A DNA stretch of 64,000 bases from Anthoceros angustus (lineage: Eukaryota > Streptophyta > Anthocerotopsida > Anthocerotales > Anthocerotaceae): contig MU008151.1 of assembly GCA_010909165.1 (NCBI GenBank), forward strand, positions 1 to 64,000. Direction: 5' to 3'. The position numbers and the translations under genes were made by a program. The notes beneath the pieces are model-generated. The model did not search any database, was not told the origin of the DNA, and saw only the letters and a list, made by a program, of their open reading frames with translations. Below, in pieces: positions 1 through 11,720 of the stretch. Within the stretch, counting starts at the first letter, position 1. Each line of letters opens with the position of its first letter.

Positions 1-2973
1 GGGCTCCGTGAAGCGGGAGAATTGGTGCAGTGGCATTTGGATGTGTTCCAAATGGTCTGACATTTGACAAGGTCACCGTCCGGGAGTTTGCCCGGAAGAT
101 GTCAAGGCGTCAACAAGGAGGTGCGGTCCAAGAACCTCCGGAGGACCCAAGGCGATGGACCTTGAGGTCCCGGGGGCCTACAACCGCCCCAAGGAGGAAG
201 AGGGGGAGGGTGCCGAGCCCCTCAAGGCGGGGGAAGATAGGTCCACCACGCAGCTGGCGTAAGGCTCGACGAACGACCACCAACGGTCGATATCCAGCTG
301 ACAATGAGCCGTGGCCCGATCATCGCCCATCGAACCTACTCACCAAGGTGGATCACCTTGGTGATAATCTATTGGTGTTCCCGCACGCGCGGGGAACCAA
401 AGTTCTATTCTAGGATGCCACTACTCCCCGCTACGTTATTCGCGCCCTCCGAGGTGCCTGCCCTTCGTCCCCTCATCGAGATCCATGGCCTCCTTCCTCG
501 CTGCTGGTCTCGTAAATCCTCCATAAACTCTCCACCGTTTTTCCGTGAACCCTCTCACCCGACTCAAACCATGGTATCCTGCATATTGCGAGGTGTTCAA
601 CCGATGTATTCCCTTTTCCGAAAGTCCATGCATTATAGTTTTTGGGTTGGCAAGGACGATGAGGACATACATAAATAAGCGCTAATTACTACAAACAGTA
701 CGGATTCATAATGCCTGCGTATGCACTTTGTTACGGCATGGGTCTCCATTCCCTTGGAATCATGTATTGTGTCGTAAGCAAGTGCATCTATCATTCTTGT
801 CTCAATCACATGTCCATGGATCCTATGATCCACATCAGACACCATAATTTTTCGGTGTTTCCGCTATCTCGTGTAGCATAGAACCGATTTGATACCCATC
901 ACAAACTTCTGTCACAGATATTGGCCTAAGCCGCTTTGATGTATATATTCAGCCCCTTCAAATATTACCATGTTAAAAGGGATGCGGGGATCTCTTCCCA
1001 AATTACCCTCGGGGCAGAAGGGGTCCTCTCCAAGCGGATGCCCTCCCAATCCTCCTCCTCCTCCTCGTCTCTCCCCACAATTAGCAAGGTGACCAACCCA
1101 TGGCGGAGCGCTTTGTTCCTCCTCACCCTTCTTTAGAAGGTTATGGTGCCCCCAAACATGCAGGATGAAAGGGAACAGCACCGATGGGGGAGGCCGCTCA
1201 TTGCGCAGTTTACGAGCCTCCTGTCCTATACGGACGAAGATGATCCATCCCCAGTCTGCCCTCTCACCCCTCATGAGGCTATGCAGGAATATCAAGAGAT
1301 TATCTCCCAGGTGGTCCACCTTGGTGAGCATGTTCCAGTGGACTATAATTTTGGCCACGGCTCTCACCCGTCGGTCCTTCAGGTCCAACATGAGCCACCC
1401 ATTGGAGGACCTCTGGGCGTCCTACTTCAAAAGGGCAGCCCTCGCGCCTCCCTTCCTTTGGGCTGCTAAACCTCATGCTTGCCTTATAATGGCCCATACC
1501 ATGAACATATTCCAGAGAAGCAAGGAAGGACAAGTGAGCTACTTCAAGACTGCCCCTTCTCATGTTATCATGCACCAACAAAAATGGTGTCCAACACACA
1601 CTTTGATGCTTGCTTTGTAGGAAGTGGCAATGGCAACAACCATCTTGATTCGAGCACGAGGGGCCATATGGTATGCAATTCTCCATAGCCTCGTCCTTGC
1701 GCTGCACACGAATTGGCTTAAGTAGATGACTTTCCAATTTTCCTGTTATCCGAGACCAGAACCCTTGTGTTTTGCAGGTTGTTTTCGATCTCTATGTACA
1801 AGATTTTCTACCCTCTATTCTGCAAGCCTGCATTTTTCCCCTCTTGCATTATGTAGGCCTTGAAATTTCTACCTTGCATTTAGGCAAGGAGTTTTACCCT
1901 TAATATCTGCAATATTTGTACTCTTTGCATAATATTCCTAAATATTATAATAAAAATTAAAATTATAGAAAGTATTTTTCTCTTTCTAAAAGCTACCCTA
2001 ATAAGTACTAGGTTAGAGCTTAGAGAAGGGGCCGAGCGGCCCGTTCTGGGTTCCGGAACGAGCCGCCGCGCTTTCGGATATGTTCCAACCCGCACGAGGA
2101 CGAGGGCTGTGCCGTTAGCTTTCGATTTCAGCTCCACGAGGCGGTGGAAAGAAAGCTAGTCTAAATCGGTGTCGCGCCGAGCACAGCGTGCACACTTGCA
2201 GGCAGCCATGTGAGAACTGGCAACAGTTGCAGCTGCGTCGCAGAGTGCACAGGGAGCAGGCAGCAGGCAGTCCGCGCCCGCTCCCGCCCACTTGCATTGA
2301 CTTGGGGGGCGGGAAAGCAGGCGGCACTCCGTCCCGTTCAGAGTTTCCGTGGACAAATCACTTGTCCGGTGTGGGGCCCGCCGGGAACTCGTCTACGCGG
2401 AGCGCAAACTGTATCTCTGCGGGATGCGCGTGCGCGGGCTCCGGTCCCTAGACTCGTCTGTGAATGCGATGTTCCGCGTCAGGCCCGGAGGCCAGCCGAC
2501 ACCGCGGCCGGGACGGAGTCCACCACTGCAGGGCTACGCCAGCAAGCCAGTAGCCAGCTAGGAAGGACCTGCTTTCTGTCATTCTGGCGGGGGCAAATCG
2601 GGGGCCTGTTTTGGGAGTCTGACCCAAAGCTGCTGCCTGGGTTCTCACGATTGGGGCCTGGAGAGGGCCCGGTACCCTGAGAGACCCGCCCCCGAGAGAT
2701 GCTGACTCTTCTGCCCACGCTCCTTGTGCACAAGCTCCAGCAGTTCTCCCGCCAGGCTCATCTTCCGGGCTACTGCTGGCTGTAGCAAACGTCACCACCC
2801 CACTCCTCCCTCCTCCTCTTTCTCATTTCGGACTGCACTCGCGTCCTCCTTCCCCGGCCCCGTATTCTGCCCGACCATAGCCAGCGGGCGCAGTCGTCTT
2901 GCTCTGCCTTGCGATCCCCTCTCCAGTGTGCCTGCAGCTGTGATGCGAAGGTGAGCACAGGTCCAGAACGTTC
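1..2973. other. Gene-poor leader region
   Basis: I see no convincing gene here. Several ORFs of 60-160 codons exist on both strands but none resembles a protein I know. About 338-388 (+) and 1272-1332 (-) carry related coding-like segments in inverted orientation, probably remnants of one mobile or repetitive gene. From about 2000 the DNA becomes GC-rich and probably contains the promoter and 5' UTR of the phytocyanin-like gene that starts at 2974. Confidence 0.5.
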
Positions 2974-4641
2974 ATGGCTTCGTGCAGGAGCAGGGCGGCT
3001 CTGGCCGTGCTGGCCGTGGCCGCCTTCCTATCCTGCGCCTCCGCTACCAACTACACCGCCGGGGACCAGTATGGCTGGAGGCGGCCTCCCGCAAACAACC
3101 CCGGCTACTTCGCCCAGTGGAGTGCCAAGTATACCTTCTACCTCACCGACTTGATCAGTAAGTCGACATCTCCAATGCCATGCCGAATCTGCTGTTGCTA
3201 GGAATGTGAGAGGGAGGGTTTGTATGCTCGTGGCTTGCGTGTGTGGTTATGGGTGCATTGTGATGAGATGTGTATGTGACGTTGTGGGTGTGCTGTGGTG
3301 AAATGCTGCAGGATTCGACAGCCAAGGAGCCAACAGCAATGTGGTGAACATCGGGGCCTCGGAGTACCAGGTGTGCAACACATCGGATCCCGGAGGCCAG
3401 TACACCTTCCCGACCCCCGTCACCTTCAGGTTTCCGGAAGTCGGGGACTACTACTTCGCCAGCGGCATACCCGGGGACTGCCTGGCGGGGCTGAAGGTGA
3501 AGATCACCATCTCGCCCTCGTCGGGCGGTGCTGCGCCTCCACCGGGGAGCGCTTCCCCGCCGCCCATATCCGAGCCTGTGCCTTCCCTGTCTTCCAGCGG
3601 CGGGGCAGCTCCACCTCCCCGCCTTCCAGCAGCGGACACCTGCTCCGCCTAGCGGCGGCGGCAGCAGCAACTGGTTCTACGTCGGAGGACAGGACGTGGG
3701 ATGGACCATTCCGCCCTCCGCCAGCTACTACACCGACTGGGCGGATTCCGTGGCCCCGCTCTACGTGGACACGGATCGGTTGGGTGAGCGCCGTGTCCAT
3801 GTCCTCAATCAGGGTTGTGATTGCTTGGCCGCTTCCTTGACATCGCACTGTTTCTCACTCTGGGGATTCGTGGCTGTGGCAGTGTTCGTCTACGACAACG
3901 TCACCCACGATGTGGCTCTGCTGAACGCCTTGTCCTACCGCTCCTGCGACACCAGCAGGCCACTCGTCAACTTCACGACCGGGGAGGATGTCCTGGGCCC
4001 GAAACTGGCTAGCGTCTTCTACTTCAGCAGCTCCCATCCCGGTGACTGCACTGCCGGAATGCGCTTCAGCATCCAGTACGTTCCGGGATCTCGGCCTACG
4101 GGTGGCAACCTCCCCTCCCCGCCTGTGGGTGGCACCCGCCATGACCGCCCCCGGATTCTTCCTGCCGCCTCCTGTCGCCCCTGTAACCAGTCCTCCTGCT
4201 GCTCCTCCTACCTCCGGTGTCCCACCCCTTCCGTTCCGATCACTCCTCCCACTTCCTCACCACCTCCGCCTTCCGTCCCTTCTTCTGCCCCCTCACTGTC
4301 CCCCCTACAGTGCCTCCCACTGTCCCTCCGACATCCTCTCCCCGCATCTCCACCGACCTCGTTGTCCCCCTCCTTTGGCTGCCTTCCCTCCCCCCGCCTC
4401 TTGTGAGGGCCCTCCTCCCCCGCCTCCTCCGAGGACCCCTCCTCCTCCTCCTGCAGGTTTCCTACCTCCAGGACTAGTTTTGCCTCCAGGACTGGGTATC
4501 CCCCCAGGAGTGACCGCTCCTCCAGGGATTAGCGCGCCTCCGGGCCTTTTGAGCCCTCCTAGTGCGGCAATTTCGGGTGCAAGGGTGGGAACCCTCCTCC
4601 TCCTTGCTGCCCTCGGTTTGTCTTTGTTGGTGCTCACCTGA
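2974..4641 (+). CDS. Secreted protein with two phytocyanin-like (early nodulin-like) domains and Pro-rich, GPI-type tail
   Basis: Exons read: 2974-3157, 3312-3527, probably 3598-3783, then 3883 onward. The start gives a signal peptide (MASCRSRAALAVLAVAAFLS, then Cys-Ala). Domain 1 begins YTAGDQYGW and ends GDCLAGLKVKITIS; domain 2 begins FYVGGQDVGW and ends GDCTAGMRFSIQYV. Both keep the Gly-Trp strand and the final disulfide Cys. They lack the Cys and His copper ligands, as in early nodulin-like proteins, so a structural or wall-binding role is likelier than electron transfer. A hydrophobic C-terminus (GTLLLLAALGLSLLVLT) after a Pro-rich stretch suggests a GPI anchor. The linker changes frame at 3528-3597, where a 70-nt GT-AG intron would restore phase. 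In the Pro-rich tail (about 4130-4400) the plausible reading hops between frames, so small indels or sequence errors are likely. The family call is firm; the exact 3' structure is not. Confidence 0.72.
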
Positions 4642-5210
4642 TGACGGCGCAACAGTGGACATATGTTCTTGGAGCTGCCATCATCTTCAGCGCTCCCTCA
4701 GCTAAGTATTAGTTTCTCGAAGGCCAGAAGCTCTAGCATCATTGTCACATTTCTGTATTATTTGCTCCGTCTACCCTCGAAGGTTGGATTCATTGCAGCA
4801 ACCCCTAGTGTCACTGCCATTTTGTTTATCGCTTGATTTGTCGACCAGCGAACAATGGCTTCCTAGCCGTGAGAAATGTATCGTCCGCCAGGAAAAATGC
4901 ATCCAAGACCCTTCTGTCAGATTGACCACGATGGTTGAAGAAATTTGCCACAATCTATGGAAGCGACCACCTCATTTCGGAGGTGAAAATATTGCAGGTT
5001 CTAACAAACGTGCCGCGGTTTCGGTACTGTTGCGAATACGCATGTACATACATAGCATTCGGCTATGTAGCGAAGATTTTCAGCAACAACGATCTTCCGT
5101 TGGAATACACATTTGAGATGTGGCACATGACTGACTGAATTCACCCCAAGTCATGGTAGACAAGTCTGTCAAAAACTCATCAACAAACAACCCTTCTCAA
5201 CCAGCACCGC
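4642..5210. other. Intergenic, convergent 3' ends
   Basis: This lies between the 3' end of the secreted phytocyanin-like gene (+) and the 3' end of the receptor kinase (-). It should contain both 3' UTRs. I see no ORF or RNA gene in it. Confidence 0.5.
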
Positions 5211-7815
5211 TTATCTGGGCTGATACATGGAAGGTGAGGCTTCAGAAGGGGAGTTATTGACAGAGCTGTTTACCACGCTGTTGGATTCCTCAGACACCCC
5301 AGTCTCCAGATCAGATGTGTGTGACTCGGGGGCACACAAATCTGTGTCATAGTTCAGAGGGCTCAAGTCCAAATTTTTCACCTTGTCCGAGTACCTGCAT
5401 TCTCGAGAGCTCAGCTTGATCCTCACAACTTCTTCCACTGCGTCCTTCATGGTGGGTCGCTCGTCTCGGAGGTGGGCCAGGCACACCAGTGCCAAGTCAG
5501 CCAGCTGCTGGACCTCCTCGAGGGCTTCCACATCTTGGCTGAGGTTGAGGCAAGGATCTACGATGTCCTCCAAGGACCCTCCGCGGATGAAGGGGATGCA
5601 GAAGGCAGCCAGATTCACCTGGGGAGTTCTCTGCCAGTCTACAGCCTTCTGTCCTGTGATCAACTCCAGTAGCACCACCCCAAAGCTGTACACATCGCTT
5701 TTATCCGTCAGCTGGCCAGTTGCATGGTACTCCGGATCGATGTAGCCGAAGGTGCCCATTGCTGCTGTGGAGACGTGGGTGGCATCCATGGGCACCAGGC
5801 GTGAGATGCCGAAATCGGCCACTTTGGCACGGCACTTCTCGTCCAGCAAGATATTGGAAGACTTCACATCCCGGTGGTAGATGGGAGTTTTGGCAGCAGA
5901 GTGAAGATATGCCAGAGCTTCCGCTGTCTCCAGTGCAATCTCCAGCCTCTTGCGCCAGCTAGCGAGAGCTCGGCCCTTCTTACCTTGGAGGTGCTCCAGG
6001 AGAGTTCCGTTGGGCACGTATTCGTACACCAGAATGGGGACTTCACACTCGATGCAGCATCCCACGAGACGGACCAAGTGGCGATGGTTGACGCTGGAAA
6101 GAATGGTCACCTCGTTCAGGAAGTAGGCTGAGAAGTCCTGTACTGGAGTCAGCTGCGGTTTGATCCTCTTGATGGCCACAACGTCTCCATCCGAAAGGGT
6201 TCCCTTGTACACCGTCCCAAAGGCTCCGCTGCCAATCTCAAGCTCCGGCGAGAAGTTTCTAGTGGCCTTGTTGATCTGCTTCAGAGTGTACGAAACAAAG
6301 CTTTCCTGAGAAGAGACACCGCTCAACTGCGAAATAGACAGCTTGCCACTCCGGGCAATAGTGGCCGATGGCTGGCGCCTTCTCCAGACGTAGAAGATGG
6401 CCAACGTCTTGAGTGCTGCTACCACAAGAATGGCTGGAACAATTATCCCTGCAAGCTCCCACATTGTACGGCACATCACAACCCGCTTGAATATCCCGTG
6501 ACAGTATACAGATTCCACCAAATTAGCCCAACTCGGCTTCATTGAAGAGCTAGCTTACCAAGCACCAGCCATATGGAGACGTGATTCTGTGAAGCAGCAT
6601 GCAGGATGCAGGCAACTCCACCACAATTCTGATCTGCATGCCCACATAGTTGCTGTGTCAGACATTGCCATTCAGGCGTGTCGTCGTCTCTGGCCCACTT
6701 GAATTGCACTGGGTGTCGTTACCTGGTGAAGCAAGAGGGGTTGGTGACACTTCTGGCAATCCTGCTGTTTCGGAAAGAGACACCGTCACTCCAAATTTCA
6801 TTCCCTGCTCACAGTGCCCTGGTTTCCCACAGATGAACCAAAAGCTCCCAGAGTCCAACAACTTGATTGTGGGATTCGCGAGATTGTATGCTGAAAGGAA
6901 GGTGGAGACGTTGCACGCTTGGTAAGCCGCTTGGCTCACCTGCAGTACCGTGTGCCTTCCTTGGTCAAACCCAAAATCTGCAGTGAGACGTTCCCACGAG
7001 GGCACATGAGTTCAATCGGCTTCCATCATCCCCCAAATTGCAAAACAGGCTCTAGGTGAACGCCAGTGCTAGGCCACTCACATAGACTGTCATAGACAGT
7101 GAAGCTCTTCCCTAGAACCCAAGAATCGTTATAGAAACCAGGGTAAGGCGGAAGCTCCCATCCAAATGTATCTCCTACAGAAAAATGCCTGCCCACAGGT
7201 GGAAGCGACGCTTCCGGGCTAGGAGCACTCCCAGGCGACGAAACAGAGTCGCCCGGATTAGGCGCAAACGCAGGCAGCGGGGCAGACGCGGGGGCAAGCG
7301 GCCTCGGAGGATGCAGATGAAACGAAAAGCGCATTCCTTCTCGGCAGTCTGCAATGTCCGCACTTATAAAGCTGACGGTGTCGTTGTCCGCTGGGAAGCC
7401 AGTGAACTGAAGCACAACATTATTCGGATACTGCAGCACAAGGTAAGGGTCCGATGCGTTGCAGTCCAGGTAGCCAAGTCTTCCGACCTGCACCACATTG
7501 TGCTTGCTGGCGTCGAAGCTAAAAACTGCACAGCGCAAGGAAGAAGAAATCTACATGGTCACTCGCACAAACTCCCACATCTGCAATTGCTGCAACAACC
7601 ATTCCAGCACCATACAGCGACTGACCCAGATAATCTCCGGCAAAAAAGTTGCGTTCCGATGCCCACTCATCGTAGAAGCTCTCCGACGGGGGCACACCCC
7701 ACCCATACCTTTCCCCCACATCATACAGCATCTGCCCCTCCACCTCCACTCCAAAACGATGCACAATCCATACTAAAAAACCCACCAGCACCGCCGATCC
7801 AGCCCACGGACGCAT
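5211..7815 (-). CDS. Receptor-like kinase with two phytocyanin-like ectodomains
   Basis: Exons (- strand): 7626-7815, 7082-7525, 6723-6977, 6559-6633, 5211-6448. All four introns (100, 104, 89 and 110 nt) are GT-AG and phase 1; together they give 733 residues with no stop. Order: signal peptide about 1-26; phytocyanin-like domain 1 about 29-133; Pro/Ser linker; domain 2 about 165-280; short Cys-containing linker; transmembrane helix about 318-342 followed by WRRR; kinase about 385-660. The kinase is WAK-like, with GSGAFGTVYKG, catalytic Lys in VAIKRIK (about 415), HRDVKSSNILLD (Asp about 515) and DFG (Asp about 533), so it should be active and of RD type. Domain 2 has His about 220, Cys about 261, His about 266 and Met about 271, a complete blue-copper set. 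Domain 1 has only the first His. The exon joins, especially the one that rebuilds the membrane helix from two exons, argue for one gene rather than two neighbours. Confidence 0.85.
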
Positions 7816-9534
7816 CTTCCGGGACCTTCAGTCGCCTCCCACTCTCGCTCCTCCTGACGAAGGTGTCTCGGAATTCCAAATCCTCCTCATCTCCGCAGCC
7901 CGGAGCTGAACCTTGCATGCCGCACCCTCACAGGGCGGTAATACTGGACAACAAAACTTGTGCGAGGAAGAGCTGTGTGACATCCATTCCACTTCCTCCA
8001 GCCATCCATCGGAATTCCTTCCCCACACACTTTTTCAAATTTGTAACCAAAAGCTCTCCCCCAACGCCCCTCCGAACCCCTCGCACAACAGAGATGAGTC
8101 CTGTGCCCGAAAGCTAAGCTGATAAAAATCGGGGTGGGAGAAAGAAGGCTGGAGGCAGTGGAGGACAGATGTATGATGTACCAGCCTGCATGAACAGGCT
8201 TTGCACGCCCCAGAGACAATCATGCCTACATAGCCCAAAGCCGCATCTGACGTAGAAGTGTGAGGAAAAGCGGGCCCAGGTGTTCCGCAGCAGACGGGCA
8301 CGCCAGGCACAAAAATCTGCACCCGGCATCAACCAGGAAGCAACAGCTGTGTGATATCCACCCGCTGCCCTCACCACCTGTTGCAGCGGACAGGGGTGGC
8401 TCTGCCAACCTGCAACTTGCTTTGCTCAAAAAAGGCGGTGAAGCTCGGCACCAGCTCTGCCTAACAGGTTGTCTAGTCTACCAACTGCCATGGCGATTCC
8501 CGCTCTGGTGTTGCACATCCTTTCCGGTGTCCAGGTGTGCGCGTTTGAGCGGAGGCCGCACGTCGCTCCTCCACTGCCCACCAACCCTTACCGTTGCTTG
8601 GGCGCGGTGGGAAAAGGGAGCCGGTAACGGAACAATAACACTAACAGTGACAGTAACAGTAACAATAACAGGGACCTGCAAAGTGCAAACCCACGAACGA
8701 CAGCATGTCAGGTTTGAAGCGGGGCCTGACGACTCGACCAGCTGCCGTCAGTTCAGTACATAAATGCCCATGATTGCCATGGACGTCGAGCCAATGGCCG
8801 TCGCCTGTCGTGACTGCCGACTTCCCCCGCGTGCCCCCTTCGGCCGCATTATTTATTGTTACATATGTGCAGGTTGTTTTTCAATTTCTTTTCCCGAGGA
8901 CGATTGCAACACGTGTCCTTGAGGTACCTACTAGCTTTGATGGCGGACGCTGCTGGGCACGACGGTGATGGCCTCTGTGTGGGAGGTAGGGCACTCGTAC
9001 AGTACACCAACTAAACCAGCACACATATGTACATACAGTATGTACAGGCAGGCAGTACAAGATACACTTCTCTTGGGCATACAGTACATGTGTGCGGCTG
9101 TTGTGAAACAACGACCCAACGTATGTACGTGGGACAGCAACCCAACGTGCAAGATATGCACAAGAGTGCCTCCAGGAAACCAGCTTATTCGTAAGGAACA
9201 TTCTCTTGGTGAGATGCTGCGTGTTGGTTGTGTGCAGCTGGTTGAGAAAACTTTGATTTGACATGTTGGGGTGGAATGCATCCAAATGTACATATCTTGG
9301 AAGGCCCAGCGTGTCACAGGACACAGGATGTCCCTCTTGCCTGGTCTGGAATCCTGGATTCGTAAAGAACCTTGCACGTGTGGAGATCGTGGAAAAGAGA
9401 CCCACCGCAAAAGAGACAAGGCTGTCTTGCTGGGATCGTACACGCACAGGGGCCTCAATTAATTCCGTTTCCGATGTTTATCAAGTACTTTGTGAGCTGC
9501 GTACAGCTTGGGCCATAGTATGGCATGCCGTTTG
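7816..9534. other. Intergenic, upstream of the receptor kinase
   Basis: This should contain the promoter of the phytocyanin-kinase gene. Short simple-sequence DNA made of CAGTAA/ACAATAAC units lies at about 8630-8675, and a palindrome-rich ACATATGTACATACAGTATGT-like stretch at about 9020-9045. I see no credible coding region. Confidence 0.45.
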
Positions 9535-10423
9535 GGACATCCAGAAGTTTCACCCTTGGTTTTTTTGTGATGTTCCTACTTGACACTCCAGGAGGAGCGC
9601 TCGTTTCAGGTACTGGCCGCGAAGGCGCTATCGGCTCTGCTTCACGGCACAGCTTCCCGACTGCCTAAGCTAGACACACCAGAAGTCTTCACCAGCCTCT
9701 TTGATCCTCGATCAGACGGAGATCCATCCCGGACCCGAGAGGCCACACGTACATTTGAAGCAAAACCATGCGATGCCAGCTGAAACAACTTCCTTCCACT
9801 TACCGGTTCCACTCTCGCAGCACAAAACCTTCCTCGGGCTGCATTTGTTGCGGAGGAGGCAAAAGAACTCCGTTGTTGGCCGAGTTGCCCTCCGCGAAGG
9901 TGTTGAGGCCGTTGTCTCCCTCATAAGCTTGGAAGATCTTGTCATTAGGATGTTCGTCGGTGGATGAGCCAAGCCCTTCGTTGAAGTCGGTACGACACTC
10001 TGCCCGGAAAGAATCAGTGTAGGGTATACGAGTGCTCACTGTGGTGATGGCCGAATTAGCCGTTGGTGCCTGTGAAAGGCGATCCGTACCATCGGGCTTC
10101 AGAGGATCGTCCGCGGTCTCCAGGAATCGATCTGGAGTTCTCTGAAGGATTCAAAGCAGCCAAATGGTAGCCCCGAATCGTATCCGAAGTCGAAGGGCTG
10201 CGAGCCCGAGCTGACATCGTTGGCGTAGGTCGCCATGTCTGCAGATGAGCATCGTCAGAGCCAGCTCCTGCTTCCGGTTGTGCGCCTCGGTCACCCTGCC
10301 GAGCTGGCGCTCCAGCTGGCTGCGTCCGCCACGCTGGAGTTCCAACTCGGTGGACACCGCCAGCTGGAGTGTCAAGTAGGGACATCACAAAAAAAAAAAG
10401 AGGGGTGAAACTTCTGGATGCCC
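9535..10423. repeat. Inverted repeat (about 55-bp arms) enclosing about 770 bp
   Basis: The left arm (about 9535-9591), read on the minus strand, closely matches the right arm (about 10364-10423) read on the plus strand. Both run CTGGAGTGTCAAGTAGG, then ACATCAC, an A-tract, GGGTGAAACTTCTGGATG. They differ mainly in A-tract length and a few single bases. The enclosed DNA carries the first part of a clathrin light chain gene and nothing else I recognise. Such a structure could be a non-autonomous DNA transposon that has picked up a gene fragment, or an inverted duplication. I saw no obvious target-site duplication. Confidence 0.6.
9804..10236 (-). pseudogene. Clathrin light chain, N-terminal fragment
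   Basis: On the minus strand an ATG at 10236 opens MATYAND followed by FDFGYDSG. The reading frame leading to the right-hand end encodes an acidic Ser/Thr-rich stretch, then VLLPPPQQMQPEEGFVLREWNR-like sequence (about 9804-9870). That is the plant clathrin light chain signature just before its heavy-chain-binding coiled coil. The two frames could be joined by a 74-nt GT-AG intron (10142-10215). The exon ends at a good donor (GTAAGT at 9803), but the expected coiled-coil exon is not found in the next kilobase. With the flanking inverted repeat this looks like a captured or truncated fragment, not a complete gene. Confidence 0.55.
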
Positions 10424-11720
10424 TGCCATGCTTGAGTCCTTGACCCGTTCACACCAAAAAGTTTGCTCCTTCACAACAACCCATGCTTTCTCCGTCCTTT
10501 TCTAGAACAGGCACCTGATCTCTTGGTCTCTGATGTATCCTATCCTATTTTACGAGCTACCGCTCCTGCAAAGTCAGTTGCAGTTGTCCACATTGCAAGA
10601 TGTCGAGCATTCTAAGTTGAGCGGTTTTTGGTCTACCTGTAGAGGGGGGTTTTCCAGCTGCGGGTATGACAAGGCTAGCAGCTGCTGCTTCAGGCATTTA
10701 CTTGGGACAAAAACAGCGTCTAGCCTAGTCGAACAGTCTCAAGGCCTAAAGGCCAGGTTTGCATAAAGGGCCAAGCTCTTCTGATGTTTTGTGCCGTTTT
10801 GTTAAGCACAGAAACATTGCCAAGAGGGCTTGTCAGTATCGTTCAGAGAATGTTGGGCTTCGCTACCAGTTTCCTTACGTTTGGAACCACGATGAGCAAA
10901 CACAGGGCCAATCCCCTTTACACATTCCCCTGGTAGAAATACAACGTGTCAGAGCAAGCCCAACATCTCCAAATCCAAGCAGCTGAAACTCAGAAAGATG
11001 ACATGGGACATCCACTGACGGAGATGATGAAAGCCAGCAGCAGGCTCTCTTCCAGGTTGTCGATGCCATGACTTCAGAGGCAATCCTGTGGAAATGTCCT
11101 CCACTGAGATCTGGCAGCTCTCTAGCTGGCTGAGCATCATCCTCCAGCCTCAGCACTGGCACCGTTTATTGGCGGCGTATCATCCAGCTCCGCCATGCCG
11201 AACCAGCAAGTGCCCCGCTAGCTTCCTGTCCCCTCCTTACACAGAGTCACTCCACTTCCAATACCATGAAGCTCGTTGTGGCAATCTACTGCTTGATACA
11301 GTTAAACTCAGCATCACTCTGGACAATAGCATGTTGAACTCGGATACCTGGCAGACACATGCTTGAACCTTGCAGACGACTGCAGTTGTGGCAGAGTGAT
11401 AAGAAAAAGTACGGAAAGAATCTAGAACCTCACTGCTCACTGCAGAGAGGGTGAACTAGGACTTGAACTGATGAATTACACGCAAGTTTCGTGAACTTCA
11501 CTTGCGAAATCTATCTTGTTACACAGGCAGTTCATGCCAGATACGCCTAAACTAATGCAGCACATTTGGGAACCATTGGAATGAATCAGCTGGACCTTGA
11601 TACTCTCCTTTCACCATGTACCAAGAATGCCTGCATGTAACAAGCTCACTTCAGATTCACCCTTATTTCCACAGCGCAGGAAATAGGAAGCCACAGAAAT
11701 CCAAACTGAACAGGTTGAAA
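10424..11720. other. Intergenic
   Basis: I see nothing assignable. The right-hand end should contain the 3' UTR of the double-GNAT gene. Short ORFs on both strands lack recognisable motifs. Confidence 0.4.

Noticed and set aside
7185-8117. 310-codon plus-strand ORF
   Set aside because: It lies opposite spliced exons of the receptor kinase and has no recognisable domain.
8630-8680. Possible CRISPR-like or regulatory array (CAGTAACAGTAACAATAACA)
   Set aside because: Plain simple-sequence repeat in a plant nuclear genome, without spacers.
8881-9458. Two overlapping minus-strand ORFs (188 and 175 codons)
   Set aside because: They overlap in different frames, lack motifs, and neither supplies the missing clathrin light chain exon.
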